Both the position numbers and the translations under genes were made by a program. Source: Nocardioides sp. ChNu-153 (lineage in GTDB: Bacteria; Actinomycetota; Actinomycetes; Propionibacteriales; Nocardioidaceae). Taken from it: DNA of 64,000 nt. The stretch covers positions 124,001 to 188,000 of the forward strand of contig NZ_JADEVT010000004.1 in NCBI RefSeq assembly GCF_030466625.1. The letters run 5' to 3'. Below the pieces are notes generated by a model. It saw nothing but the letters and a program-made list of their open reading frames with translations, did no database searches and was not told the origin of the DNA. Positions 46,533 to 55,354 of the stretch are shown piece after piece. Position 1 is the first letter of the stretch. Every line of letters begins with the position of its first letter.

Positions 46533-49073
46533 TCAGAGCTTCTCGACCGGCGCGTAGCGCAGCAGCAGGCGCTTGACGCCCTGGGACCCGAAGTCGATGG
46601 AGGCCACGGCCTTCTCGGCCGCCCCCTCCACCGTGACGACGGAGCCCATGCCGAAGGCGTCGTGCACCACCCGGTCACCGGGCGCCAGCGACGGCACCGG
46701 ACGGTTCTTCTTCGCCTTCGCGGCGGCGTCGGCGCGGGCGGCCGCCGCGGAGAAGTTGCGGCGCCCGGCGGCGGTGGGCAGCCCGAGCGGTGTCGTCGAG
46801 CCGCCGCCCGGGCGGGTGCCGGCCGCCGCGTTGCCCGACCCGAGGTCGGAGCGCGTCCACGACGTCATGGCGGCGGCCGTGCGCCGCCACTCCACGAGGT
46901 CGACCGGCAGCTCGTCGAGGAACCGGGACGCCGGGTTGTGCGACGGGGCGCCCCAGGCCGAGCGCACCACGGCGCGCGAGATGTAGAGGCGCTGCTCGGC
47001 GCGGGTCAGCCCGACGTACGCCAGCCGGCGCTCCTCCTCCAGCTCCTTGCGGTCGCCCAGCGTGCGCATGTGCGGGAAGACCCCGTCCTCCATGCCGGTG
47101 AGGAACACGACGGGGAACTCCAGCCCCTTGGCCGTGTGCAGCGTCATGAGGGTGACGACGCCCCCGCCCGTGCCGTCGTCGTCGGGGATCTGGTCGGCGT
47201 CGGCGACGAGCGCGACCCGCTCGAGGAAGTCGGTGAGGCCCGGCGTCACGGTGCCCGCCTCGACGTCGTCGGGGTCCGCGGAGGGTCCCGCCTGCGGGTC
47301 GTCGGCGAACTCCCGCGCCACGGCCACCAGCTCGGCCAGGTTCTCCAGCCGCGTCTGGTCCTGCGGGTCGTCGGACTCCTCGAGCTCCGCGAGGTAGCCC
47401 GAGCGGTCGAGCGCCGCCTCCAGGATGACGTCGGGCCGCTCGTCGGCCGCCACCATCTGCTGCAGCTGCTCCACCACGTCCACGAACGCACGGATCGAGT
47501 TGAGCGAGCGCGTGGCGATGCCGTCGGCGCGGTGGGCGACGCGCAGCGCCTCCCAGTACGTCGAGCCGTCCCGCGCCGCGAGCGCGGCGACGCAGGCCTG
47601 CGCCCGGTCGCCGATCCCCCGCTTCGGCGTGTTGACCACCCGGCGCAGCGACACCTCGTCGGCCGGGTTGGCCAGCATCCGCAGGTAGGCCAGGGCGTCG
47701 CGCACCTCGCGCCGCTCGTAGAAGCGGACGCCGCCGACGACCTTGTAGGGCATCCCCACCCGCACGAAGATCTCCTCGAACACCCGCGACTGCGCGTTGG
47801 TGCGGTAGAAGACCGCGACGTCGGCGGGGCGCACCCCGTGGTCGTCGGTGAGGGTGTCGATCTCGTCGGCGACGAAGCGGGCCTCGTCGTGCTCGTCGTC
47901 CGCGACGTACCCCACGATCGGCTCGCCGTCGCCCGCGTCCGACCACAGCCGCTTGGGCTTGCGGCCCTCGTTGTTGCCGATCACCGCGTTGGCGGCGGTG
48001 AGGATGGTCTGCGTCGAGCGGTAGTTCTGCTCGAGCATCACCGTCGTGGCGTCGGGGAAGTCCTGCTCGAAGTCGAGGATGTTGCGGATGTTGGCCCCGC
48101 GGAACGCGTAGATCGACTGGTCGGCGTCGCCCACCACCATCAGCTCGCTGGGCCCGACGCGCTCCCCCGCCGAGCCACCGACGTCGCCCGGCACCGGCGT
48201 GCCGGAGTCGCGCGCCGCCTCCGGGTCGTCGGCGCACAGCTGGTGGATGAGCGCGTACTGCGCGTGGTTGGTGTCCTGGTACTCGTCCACGAGGACGTGC
48301 CGGAACCGGCGGCGGTAGACCTCCCGGACCTCCGGGTACGCCGAGAACAGGTGCACCGTCGTCATGATCAGGTCGTCGAAGTCGAGCGCGTTGGCGTCGC
48401 GCAGGCGCCGCTGGTACTGCGTGTACGCCGCCGCGTAGGCCTCCTCGAGCCCGTTGCTGGCGTCGGCCGCGGCCTGCTCGGGGTCCTTCAGCTCGTTCTT
48501 GGCGTTGGAGACCCAGGCGAGCACGGCGCGCGGCTGGTAGCGCTTCGGGTCCAGCTCGAGGTCGCTGAGCACGAGGCCCATGAGCCGCTGGGAGTCGGCG
48601 GAGTCGTAGATCGAGAAGCTCGACGAGTAGCCCAGCCGGTCGATCTCCTTGCGCAGGATCCGCACGCAGGCGGAGTGGAACGTCGAGACCCACATGACGC
48701 GGGCCCGGCGACCGACGAGCGCCTCGACGCGCTCCTTCATCTCGGCCGCCGCCTTGTTGGTGAACGTGATGGCGAGGATCGAGCCGGGGTGCGCGCCCCG
48801 CTGCGAGACCAGCCAGGCGATGCGCCGCGTCAGCACGCGGGTCTTGCCCGAGCCGGCGCCCGCGACCACGAGGAGGGGCTTGCCGGCGTGGACGACGGCC
48901 TGGCGCTGCGGCTCGTTGAGGCCCTCGAGCAGGGCGGCGCGCTCGGCGGCGCCGTCGTCGGCGGGTGCGGCACCGCGCCCCGCGCCCCGCGACGGGGGCT
49001 CGGGACGGGCCTGGAGGTGCTCGAGACCGGGCAGGACGAAGGTGTCGACCGGGGGGACGGAGGGTGAGGACAT
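46533..49073 (-). CDS. pcrA: UvrD/PcrA family DNA helicase
   Basis: A superfamily 1A 3'-5' helicase for repair and replication-conflict resolution, 846 residues from the ATG at 49073. Motifs seen: LNEPQRQAVVHAGKPLLVVAGAGSGKT (Q motif and Walker A), FTNKAAAEMKERV, VDEYQDTNHAQY, GDADQSIYAFRGA, LEQNYRS, MTLHTAKGLEF and VGLTRAEQRLY. The C-terminus contains a Tudor-like GDRVVHDAFGMGSVVTVEG segment that in PcrA binds RNA polymerase. Between Walker B and motif III there is a lineage-type insertion around 280-310. Confidence 0.95.
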   Translation of the reverse strand: MSSPSVPPVDTFVLPGLEHLQARPEPPSRGAGRGAAPADDGAAERAALLEGLNEPQRQAVVHAGKPLLVVAGAGSGKTRVLTRRIAWLVSQRGAHPGSILAITFTNKAAAEMKERVEALVGRRARVMWVSTFHSACVRILRKEIDRLGYSSSFSIYDSADSQRLMGLVLSDLELDPKRYQPRAVLAWVSNAKNELKDPEQAAADASNGLEEAYAAAYTQYQRRLRDANALDFDDLIMTTVHLFSAYPEVREVYRRRFRHVLVDEYQDTNHAQYALIHQLCADDPEAARDSGTPVPGDVGGSAGERVGPSELMVVGDADQSIYAFRGANIRNILDFEQDFPDATTVMLEQNYRSTQTILTAANAVIGNNEGRKPKRLWSDAGDGEPIVGYVADDEHDEARFVADEIDTLTDDHGVRPADVAVFYRTNAQSRVFEEIFVRVGMPYKVVGGVRFYERREVRDALAYLRMLANPADEVSLRRVVNTPKRGIGDRAQACVAALAARDGSTYWEALRVAHRADGIATRSLNSIRAFVDVVEQLQQMVAADERPDVILEAALDRSGYLAELEESDDPQDQTRLENLAELVAVAREFADDPQAGPSADPDDVEAGTVTPGLTDFLERVALVADADQIPDDDGTGGGVVTLMTLHTAKGLEFPVVFLTGMEDGVFPHMRTLGDRKELEEERRLAYVGLTRAEQRLYISRAVVRSAWGAPSHNPASRFLDELPVDLVEWRRTAAAMTSWTRSDLGSGNAAAGTRPGGGSTTPLGLPTAAGRRNFSAAAARADAAAKAKKNRPVPSLAPGDRVVHDAFGMGSVVTVEGAAEKAVASIDFGSQGVKRLLLRYAPVEKL

Positions 49074-49135
49074 CGTGGCGTCAAGGGTACGCACCGCCAC
49101 CCCCCGTCACGGTCGGGGCACCCGCCCCGGGCGGC

Positions 49136-49498
49136 TCAGTCGAAGGTGTGCACCGGCGACCAGAACAGGGCGACGACCACCTGCACCACCGAGAGCACGA
49201 GCAGCCCGAGGAAGAGCCCGTCGGGGATGCGGGGCTTGCGGGTGTTGGCCATCACCAGCACCAGCAGCACGAGGCCGATCCCCAACTTGACCGCGATCTT
49301 GCCGTGGTCGACCGCGGCGTCGCCGGCCTCGAGCACGCCCACGAGGAGCAGGCCGGCGACGAACGCCGTACCCACCCCGTCCCGCACGGGCGGGGTGATG
49401 CGCTTCTCGGGGTCGCGCACCTGGGCGAGCAGCCCGCCGATGAGGGCCGCGAAGCCGAGCACGTGCAGCAGCAGGAGGACGAGGCGCAGGATCTCCAC
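49136..49498 (-). CDS. Small integral membrane protein
   Basis: A 120-residue protein from a GTG at 49498. Four hydrophobic segments are separated by short loops (QVRDPEKRITPPVRDG, EAGDAAVDHGKIAVK and NTRKPRIPDG). I do not recognise a named family. The layout resembles short heme/copper-region or DoxX-like membrane proteins, but no ligand residues stand out. It lies 62 bases upstream of the helicase ATG on the same strand. Confidence 0.7.
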   Translation of the reverse strand: MEILRLVLLLLHVLGFAALIGGLLAQVRDPEKRITPPVRDGVGTAFVAGLLLVGVLEAGDAAVDHGKIAVKLGIGLVLLVLVMANTRKPRIPDGLFLGLLVLSVVQVVVALFWSPVHTFD

Positions 49499-49551
49499 GG
49501 CCCGCAGCGTAGTCCCCGCCGGCGCGGCCGGCGCCGGTGCTGCCGCCGCCC

Positions 49552-50013
49552 TCAGCGCTTGCGACGCGGCTGGGGACGGACCACCAGCACGGGGCACGGC
49601 GCGTACTGCTGCACCCGCTGGGCGGTGCTGCCCAGGAGCACCCGGTCCGAGAGCCCCCGCCCGCCGCTGGCGACGACGACCAGCCCGGCGTCGACCTCCT
49701 CGGCGAACCGGATGATCTCGGCGCCCGGCGAGCCGCTGCGGACCCGGCGTGCGACCTCGGGCCCCCAGTCCGCGAACACGGCGGCGACCGCCGCGGTGGC
49801 GGCGCGGGCCGCGTCGCGGAACGACGCCACCTCCTGCGTCGCCGACTCCCGCGGGCCGGGGTCGAGCTCGTTGACGAACGACACCGCGGCCAGCGGCCGC
49901 ACCACGGCGAGGACCGTGATCGTCGTGAGGGCGCCGGGGTCGGCGAACGAGCGCAGGTGGCGGGCGGCGGCGAGCGACTGCCGGGACCCGTCGGTGGCGA
50001 CGACGACGTGCAT
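49552..50013 (-). CDS. Universal stress protein (UspA family)
   Basis: A 153-residue single-domain Usp. It starts MHVVVATDGSRQSLAAARHL and carries the ATP-binding GGRGLSDRVLLGSTAQRV near residue 117, then PCPVLVVRP. Its ATG shares one base with the stop of the upstream APC permease gene (TGATG), so the two were meant to be translated together. Usp proteins fused or coupled to APC transporters are a recurring theme; here the permease frame is interrupted. Confidence 0.92.
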   Translation of the reverse strand: MHVVVATDGSRQSLAAARHLRSFADPGALTTITVLAVVRPLAAVSFVNELDPGPRESATQEVASFRDAARAATAAVAAVFADWGPEVARRVRSGSPGAEIIRFAEEVDAGLVVVASGGRGLSDRVLLGSTAQRVQQYAPCPVLVVRPQPRRKR

Positions 50014-51440
50014 CACGCACCCCCGTCCCGGCGCCGTCCCAGCACCCGTTCGCACAGGTAGAGCAGGACGCCCAGGCCGAGCAGCCCCGCACACCACACG
50101 AGCGAGGTCCAGTCGTCCACCACGACGTAGACGAGCAGCGCCGCGTTGCCCGCCAGCCCGAGCACGAGCAGCGCCGTCGGCGCCCGGAACGTCCCCGGGC
50201 CCTCGTCCGTCCCGCGCAGCCGGAGCGCGGAGACGATCACGAGGCCGTAGATGAACAGCAGGAGCACGACCGTGACGTTGGCGAGCGTGGTCACGAGCCC
50301 ATCGCTGCCGCCCCACCCGGCGCGGTCGACCAGCGTGCCCACGCACAGCAGGGCCACGACGACCACCGCGGCGAAGACCAGGGCCACCCACGGGCTGCGC
50401 CGGGTGGCGTGCACCCGCGCGAACACCCCGGGCACGACGTCCTCGCGGGCCATGCCGAAGAGGATGCGCGACTGCGTCACGATCGCGACGAGGGTCGTGT
50501 TCGTGATCGCGACCATGGCGATGATCGAGAACAGCGTCACCATCGTGCCGTCGGGGACGGGCACGACGTCCGCCTGCACCACCTGCAGCAGCGCGGGGTC
50601 GCCGTCGGTGGCGACGAGGCGGTCGAACGGCACGACGAGCGCGGCGCTGACGGCCACGAGCACGTAGACGATGCCGGCGCCGACCATGCCGCCCACCAGC
50701 GCGCGGGGGAAGGTGCGCCGCGGGTCGACCGTCTCCTCGGCGACGTTGGCCGCGTTCTCGAACCCCGTCATGGCGAAGAAGGCGAGCGCGACGCCGGCGA
50801 CCAGCGCCCACACGGGGTTGCCGTCGGCCTCGAAGCTGGTGAGCACCCCCGCGTCCGCCTCGCCGCTCGCCACGTGGGCGACGCCGATGACCACGATGAT
50901 GACGAGGCCCGAGACCTCCACCACCGTCATCACGAGGTTCGCGGCGACGGACTCGGTGATGCCGATGAAGTTGACGAGCGCCAGCAGGCAGACGAAGACG
51001 ACCGACACCAGCAGCGCGGGCGGGGCGTCCCAGACCGCGGCGAAGTACGTCGAGAAGCCCGTCGCCAGCGACCCCGCGGCCGCGAAGGTCGCCGAGAGCA
51101 TGCTGATGGTGACGAGGAAGGTGAACGCGGGCGAGCGGAACGCCTTGCCGACGTAGAGCGCGGCGCCGGCTGCCTGCGGGTACTTCGTGACGAGCTCGGC
51201 GTAGGCCAGCCCGGTCAGGGTGGCCACGGTGACGCCGGCCATGAACGCGAGCCAGAAGGCCCCGCCGACCGCGGCGGCCACCGCGCCGATGAGGACGTAG
51301 ATGCCGGAGCCGAGGACGTCGCCGAGGACCTAGAAGAAGAGCAGCCGGCCGGTGATGGCGCGGTGCAGGTCGTCGGGCCCGTCGTCCGGCGCCCGCGCAG
51401 CCTCGGCGCCGAGGGCGGCCGGTGGTGCGGGATCGGTCAT
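50013..51440 (-). pseudogene. APC family amino acid permease, interrupted by an amber codon
   Basis: The full frame from the ATG at 51440 is 475 sense codons long, apart from a TAG at 51332-51330. Residues before it read TGRLLFF and after it VLGDVLGSGIYVLIG. Relatives have a Tyr between them (the LFFYVLGD type), so a single TAC or TAT to TAG change explains it. The part from the ATG at 51281 is intact and would give 422 residues lacking the first span and the substrate-binding GSGIY loop, so it is unlikely to transport. Multiple spans and RTFPRALVGG and FENAANVAEETVDP loops identify the family. Confidence 0.82.
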
Positions 51441-51536
51441 CTCGTCGTACCTCCCGTGCACGGGAGCGCCTGGGGGCGCCCGATCCCTGCCGTTACCCCG
51501 TGGGGGCCCGCCCAACCCCCCGCCCGGCCCCCGCGC

Positions 51537-52208
51537 TCAGAGCAGGCGCCGGTCCGAGGCCCACCGGGCCAGCTCGTGGCGCGACGAGAGCTGCAGCTTG
51601 CGGAGCACGCTCGACATGTGGGTCTCGACGGTCTTGACCGAGATGAACAGCTCGCGGGCGACCTCCTTGTAGGCGTAGCCGCGGGCGATGAGCCGCATCA
51701 CCTCCCGCTCCCGCTCGGAGAGCAGGTCGAGGTCCGCGTCGACGTCCGCCACCGGGATCGCGCCGGCGAAGGCGTCGAGCACGAAGCCCGCGAGGCGCGG
51801 GGAGAAGACGGCGTCACCGTCGGCCACCCGGCCGATGGCGTCGACCAGCTCTCCCGCGCTGATCGTCTTCGTCACGTAGCCCCGTGCGCCGCCGCGGATC
51901 GTGCCGATGACGTCGTCCGCCGCGTCGCTGACGCTGAGCGCGAGGTAGCGGGTGCCCGGGGCGGACGTGACGCTGCGGCGCACCACCTCGACCCCGCCAC
52001 CGCCGGGCAGGTGGACGTCGAGCAGCACCACGTCCGGCCGTGTGCGGGCGACGACGGCGACCGCCTCGTCCACGTCGGCGGCCTCGCCGACCACCTCGAC
52101 CCGCCCGACGCCCGCGGTCGCCAGCTCGCTGCGCACGCCCGCGCGGAACATGTGGTGGTCGTCGACCACCACCACCCGCACCGGCACCGCCCGGCCCTCG
52201 TCGCTCAC
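51537..52208 (-). CDS. NarL/LuxR-type response regulator
   Basis: 223 residues. The receiver domain has the acidic pair VVDDHHMF, the phospho-acceptor Asp in VVLLDVHLPGGG near residue 62, and the Lys in GYVTKTISAG. The C-terminal LuxR helix-turn-helix is LSEREREVMRLIARGYAYKEVARELFISVKTVETH. The GTG at 52208 overlaps the kinase stop as GTGA. It partners the upstream PspC-containing histidine kinase and probably controls envelope-stress genes, including the divergent PspC operon. Confidence 0.95.
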   Translation of the reverse strand: MSDEGRAVPVRVVVVDDHHMFRAGVRSELATAGVGRVEVVGEAADVDEAVAVVARTRPDVVLLDVHLPGGGGVEVVRRSVTSAPGTRYLALSVSDAADDVIGTIRGGARGYVTKTISAGELVDAIGRVADGDAVFSPRLAGFVLDAFAGAIPVADVDADLDLLSEREREVMRLIARGYAYKEVARELFISVKTVETHMSSVLRKLQLSSRHELARWASDRRLL

Positions 52209-53611
52209 TGTCCGTCCTCCCTCGACTGGCCCGACTGGCCCGACTGGCCCGACTGGCCCGCTGTCGGCGCCGGCAGGTGCAGGCGCACCTCCGTGCCCTC
52301 GCCCGGCGCGGAGCGCACGCGCGCCCAGCCCCCGTGCCGGCCCATCCTCTCGACGATGCTGCCGCGCACGCCGTGCCGGTCCGCCGGCAGGGCGTCGGGG
52401 GCGAACCCGGCGCCCCGGTCCCGGACGAACACGTCGACGGAGCCGCCGATCACCTCGACGTACACGTCCACCCGCCCCGTCCCCGCGTGCTTCGCGGCGT
52501 TGACCACGGCCTCCCGCGTCGCGGCGACGACCGGGGCGAGCCGCTCGTCGTACGGCGCGTCCCCCACCGTGACGACCTCGACCTCGACCCCGTGGTCGTC
52601 CTCGACGGCCGCCGCGGCCGCCCGCACCGCGCCGGCCAGGGTGCTCGCCTCGGTCCGCTCGTCGGCGAACAGCCAGCCGCGCAGGTCGCGCTCCTGGCTG
52701 CGGGCCAGCCGCGCGACCGCGACCGGGTCGTGGGCGTTCTTCTGGATCAGCGCGAGGGTCTGCAGCACCGAGTCGTGGAGGTGGGCGGCGACGTCGGCGC
52801 GCTCCTGGCTGCGCACCCGCTCGGCGCGCTCCTCGCCCAGGTCGCTGACCAGTCGCACGACCCACGGGCCGACGACCACCGCGAGCCCGCCGATGCCCAG
52901 CAGCACCGCCAGCACCACCTCGCGCGCCGCCGCGAGCCCGCCGTCGCGGAGCACGAGCACGAGCAGGCCGCCGGCCAGCAGGAGGCCGCCGGCGGCGAGG
53001 CGCGCGTAGGCCGCCCAGCCGCCGGACCCCAGCACCATGCCGACCGGGTCGAGGGACTCGGTGCGCTCCAGCCACCGCTCCCGCTGCGCCTCGTCGGCCT
53101 GGCGCCACAGCAGCGCGACGCCGCCCGCGACGAGCGCGAGCGCCCACACGAGGGTGCCGCGCCCGACCGCCGCCTCGACCACCAGCACGCAACCGACCGC
53201 GACGGAGCCGACCACGGCGGCCTGGCCGACGTTGGCGACGTGCCGGGCACGCCGGGGGCGGCGGCCGTCGCGGGTGGCTCCGGCCAGCCCGGGGGCGCCG
53301 GGACCCGGGGCCGTCGCGGGGGGCAGGAGCATCCAGTACGCGCCGTACAGCACGACGCCGAGACCGCCCGGCAGCGTCGCCACCGCGAAGAAGACCCGCA
53401 GGGCCAGGAGCGGCACCGCGAGGTGCGCGGCGAGCCCCGCGGCGACCCCTCCGACGAGGCCGTTCTCGAGGTCGCGGCGCGCCCGGCGCACCGACGCCGT
53501 CTCGGCGCCGGGCACGGGTGCGGCGGCGGCGCCGGCGGCGGGCGCGGCACCGGTGGCGGATGCGGGTGCGGCGGCGGCCGGGCCGGCGGTGGCGGGGAAG
53601 GGGTCGGGCAT
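52205..53611 (-). CDS. Sensor histidine kinase with N-terminal PspC domain
   Basis: 468 residues. An Ala/Pro-rich tail is followed by a PspC domain at about 45-105 (RRARRDLENGLVGGVAAGLAAHL), more membrane spans to about 240, then the HisKA_3 phospho-acceptor AHLHDSVLQTLALI and an HATPase domain (VVNAAKHAGTG, FVRDRGAGF, RGSIVERMGRHGG). The very C-terminus holds a GQS unit four times, encoded by a 9-base tandem repeat at about 52225-52260. It forms a two-component pair with the downstream regulator. Confidence 0.93.
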   Translation of the reverse strand: MPDPFPATAGPAAAAPASATGAAPAAGAAAAPVPGAETASVRRARRDLENGLVGGVAAGLAAHLAVPLLALRVFFAVATLPGGLGVVLYGAYWMLLPPATAPGPGAPGLAGATRDGRRPRRARHVANVGQAAVVGSVAVGCVLVVEAAVGRGTLVWALALVAGGVALLWRQADEAQRERWLERTESLDPVGMVLGSGGWAAYARLAAGGLLLAGGLLVLVLRDGGLAAAREVVLAVLLGIGGLAVVVGPWVVRLVSDLGEERAERVRSQERADVAAHLHDSVLQTLALIQKNAHDPVAVARLARSQERDLRGWLFADERTEASTLAGAVRAAAAAVEDDHGVEVEVVTVGDAPYDERLAPVVAATREAVVNAAKHAGTGRVDVYVEVIGGSVDVFVRDRGAGFAPDALPADRHGVRGSIVERMGRHGGWARVRSAPGEGTEVRLHLPAPTAGQSGQSGQSGQSREDGQ

Positions 53612-53767
53612 GGCGGAGCCATCGTCACACGGGCGCGCCGCCCCGCACATCGGGACGATCCCCGAGCCAACCCCGACCCGCGGGAGGCGACGCCCGGCCC
53701 ATCCCCGGGGCAGGATCAGGGGCGTCCCCGATGGTCGGGAGACCCGCGGCGCACGAGGCTGGGACGC

Positions 53768-54985
53768 ATGACGACGACACACGACGAGGCACCCGCCTCC
53801 CCCGGCGGGCCCCGGCCCGGCGACGCCCACGACCACGGCCCCCGCGTGACGGGGGCGCAGGTGCGCGACCTGCGCCGGCTGCGGCGCTGCCGGGACGACC
53901 GCTACGTGGCCGGGGTCGCGGGCGGGCTGGCCCGCCACCTCGACCTCGACCCCCTCGTCCTGCGTGTCGCGCTGGCCGTGCTCGTGCTGTTCGGCGGCAG
54001 CGGTCTGCTGCTGTACGGCGCCCTGTGGCTGCTGGTGCCCTCGGACGACACCGAGGAGGCGGTCGTCCCGCTCGACGACCGCAGCCGCGCGGTCGCGCTC
54101 GCCGTCGCGGGGGCCCTGGCGGCGCTCGCCCTCCTCGGCGACCTCGTCGAGGGCTGGGTGCCCTGGCCCTTGCTACTGGTGCTGCTCGTCGTCGCGCTCG
54201 TGGTGGGCGGCCACCAGCGCCGCTCGACCGCCCGCACGCCCGGCTCCGGCCCCGCGACCACCACGGGCACGCCGTACCCGGGGACCCACCCCGGGGGCGA
54301 CGCCGCGGCCGGGCACCCGCCGTACCCGTCCGTGCCGCGGTACGTCGCGCCGCAGCGTCCGCGGAACCCGCTGCGCCGCGGCCCCCTGCTGTTCTGGTTC
54401 ACCGGCGCGCTCGTGACGTTCGGCGTGGGGCTCCTGGCCCTGGTCGACGTCGCGGGCCTCGCCGTGACGCCGTCGGCCTACCCGGCCCTCGCACTCGCCG
54501 TGGTCGGCACGATGCTGGTGGTCGGGGCGTTCTACGGCCGCGCCGGCGGGCTCGTCCTGGTCGGCCTCGTCCTGGCCGGGGTCACGGCCGTGACGGCCGC
54601 GGCCGAGGAGGCCAGCGCCGGGGAGCGCGTGGTCGTGCCGTCGGGCGCCGACGGGGTCCAGGACCGCTACCGGCAGGGAGCGGGCGACCTGCGGGTCGAC
54701 CTGTCCGGCGTGCGGGACGCCGACCGGCTGGCCGGGCGCACCGTGCGGATCGAGGCGGGGGCCGGGCGGGTCGAGGTGGTCCTGCCGGCCGGGCTCGACG
54801 CCGAGGTCTTCGTCGACGTCGGCCTGGGCGGCGCCGACGTGCTCGGGCGGGTCGAGGACGGGCCGGGCGTGCAGCTGCGCGAGGCCCACGACGCGCCCGG
54901 CACGACACCCGGGGTGCGCACCGAGGAGGCCCTCGGCCTCGACATCAGCCTCGGGCTCGGCGACGTCGTGGTGGTGACCCCGTGA
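53768..54985 (+). CDS. PspC domain membrane protein with C-terminal DUF-like beta domain
   Basis: 405 residues. A His/Asp/Pro-rich N-terminus precedes a PspC domain at about 35-100 (LRRCRDDRYVAGVAGGLARHL), several further spans, a Gly/Pro/Tyr-rich cytoplasmic linker, three more spans, and a C-terminal beta-helix-like domain (DLRVDLSGVRDADRLAGRTVRIEAGAGRVEVVLP). The last is the adhesin-like fold that often follows PspC. It diverges from the PspC kinase across about 155 bases, so the module is likely self-regulated. The next gene overlaps its stop. Confidence 0.88.
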   Translation: MTTTHDEAPASPGGPRPGDAHDHGPRVTGAQVRDLRRLRRCRDDRYVAGVAGGLARHLDLDPLVLRVALAVLVLFGGSGLLLYGALWLLVPSDDTEEAVVPLDDRSRAVALAVAGALAALALLGDLVEGWVPWPLLLVLLVVALVVGGHQRRSTARTPGSGPATTTGTPYPGTHPGGDAAAGHPPYPSVPRYVAPQRPRNPLRRGPLLFWFTGALVTFGVGLLALVDVAGLAVTPSAYPALALAVVGTMLVVGAFYGRAGGLVLVGLVLAGVTAVTAAAEEASAGERVVVPSGADGVQDRYRQGAGDLRVDLSGVRDADRLAGRTVRIEAGAGRVEVVLPAGLDAEVFVDVGLGGADVLGRVEDGPGVQLREAHDAPGTTPGVRTEEALGLDISLGLGDVVVVTP

Positions 54986-55353
54986 GCGCCCCGCACCCGC
55001 CGCTCCCCGAGCCGGACCACACCCAGCCGCTGACGACGAGCAGCACGAGCAGGACGGAGACGACCGTGGCCACTCCCACCGCGACCGACGGGTCCGACCA
55101 GACCGAGGGGACCGAGCGGATGGAGGGGGCCGAGCAGCCGGCCGGCACCTGGCTGGAGGCCGGGCGGCACCCGGTGAACGTCGGCCACCTCGTCATGGGG
55201 GTGGCGTTCCTGGGCCTCACCCTGGTGTGGGCGCTGCTGGTCTCCGGCGCGGTCGAGGCGGTGGACGCCCGCTGGCTGCTGCCGCTGCCGTGGCTCGCGG
55301 CCGGGGGCGCCGGCATGGCCGCCACCGTGGTGGCGGCCCGCCGGCACCGCTGA
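54982..55353 (+). CDS. Small two-span membrane protein
   Basis: A 123-residue protein whose GTG overlaps the PspC gene stop as GTGA. A Thr/Ser/Glu-rich N-terminal half is followed by HPVNVGHLVMGVAFLGLTLVWALLV and a second hydrophobic segment with an Arg-rich end. It resembles the small membrane proteins regularly found after PspC in this module, but I cannot name a family. The function is probably linked to the PspC protein. Confidence 0.75.
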   Translation: MSAPHPPLPEPDHTQPLTTSSTSRTETTVATPTATDGSDQTEGTERMEGAEQPAGTWLEAGRHPVNVGHLVMGVAFLGLTLVWALLVSGAVEAVDARWLLPLPWLAAGGAGMAATVVAARRHR

Positions 55354-55354
55354 C

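Noticed and set aside
51330..51332. TAG as a programmed recoding site (for example pyrrolysine)
   Set aside because: The codon sits where Tyr is expected in the family and no recoding machinery is visible; simple nonsense mutation is the plainer reading.
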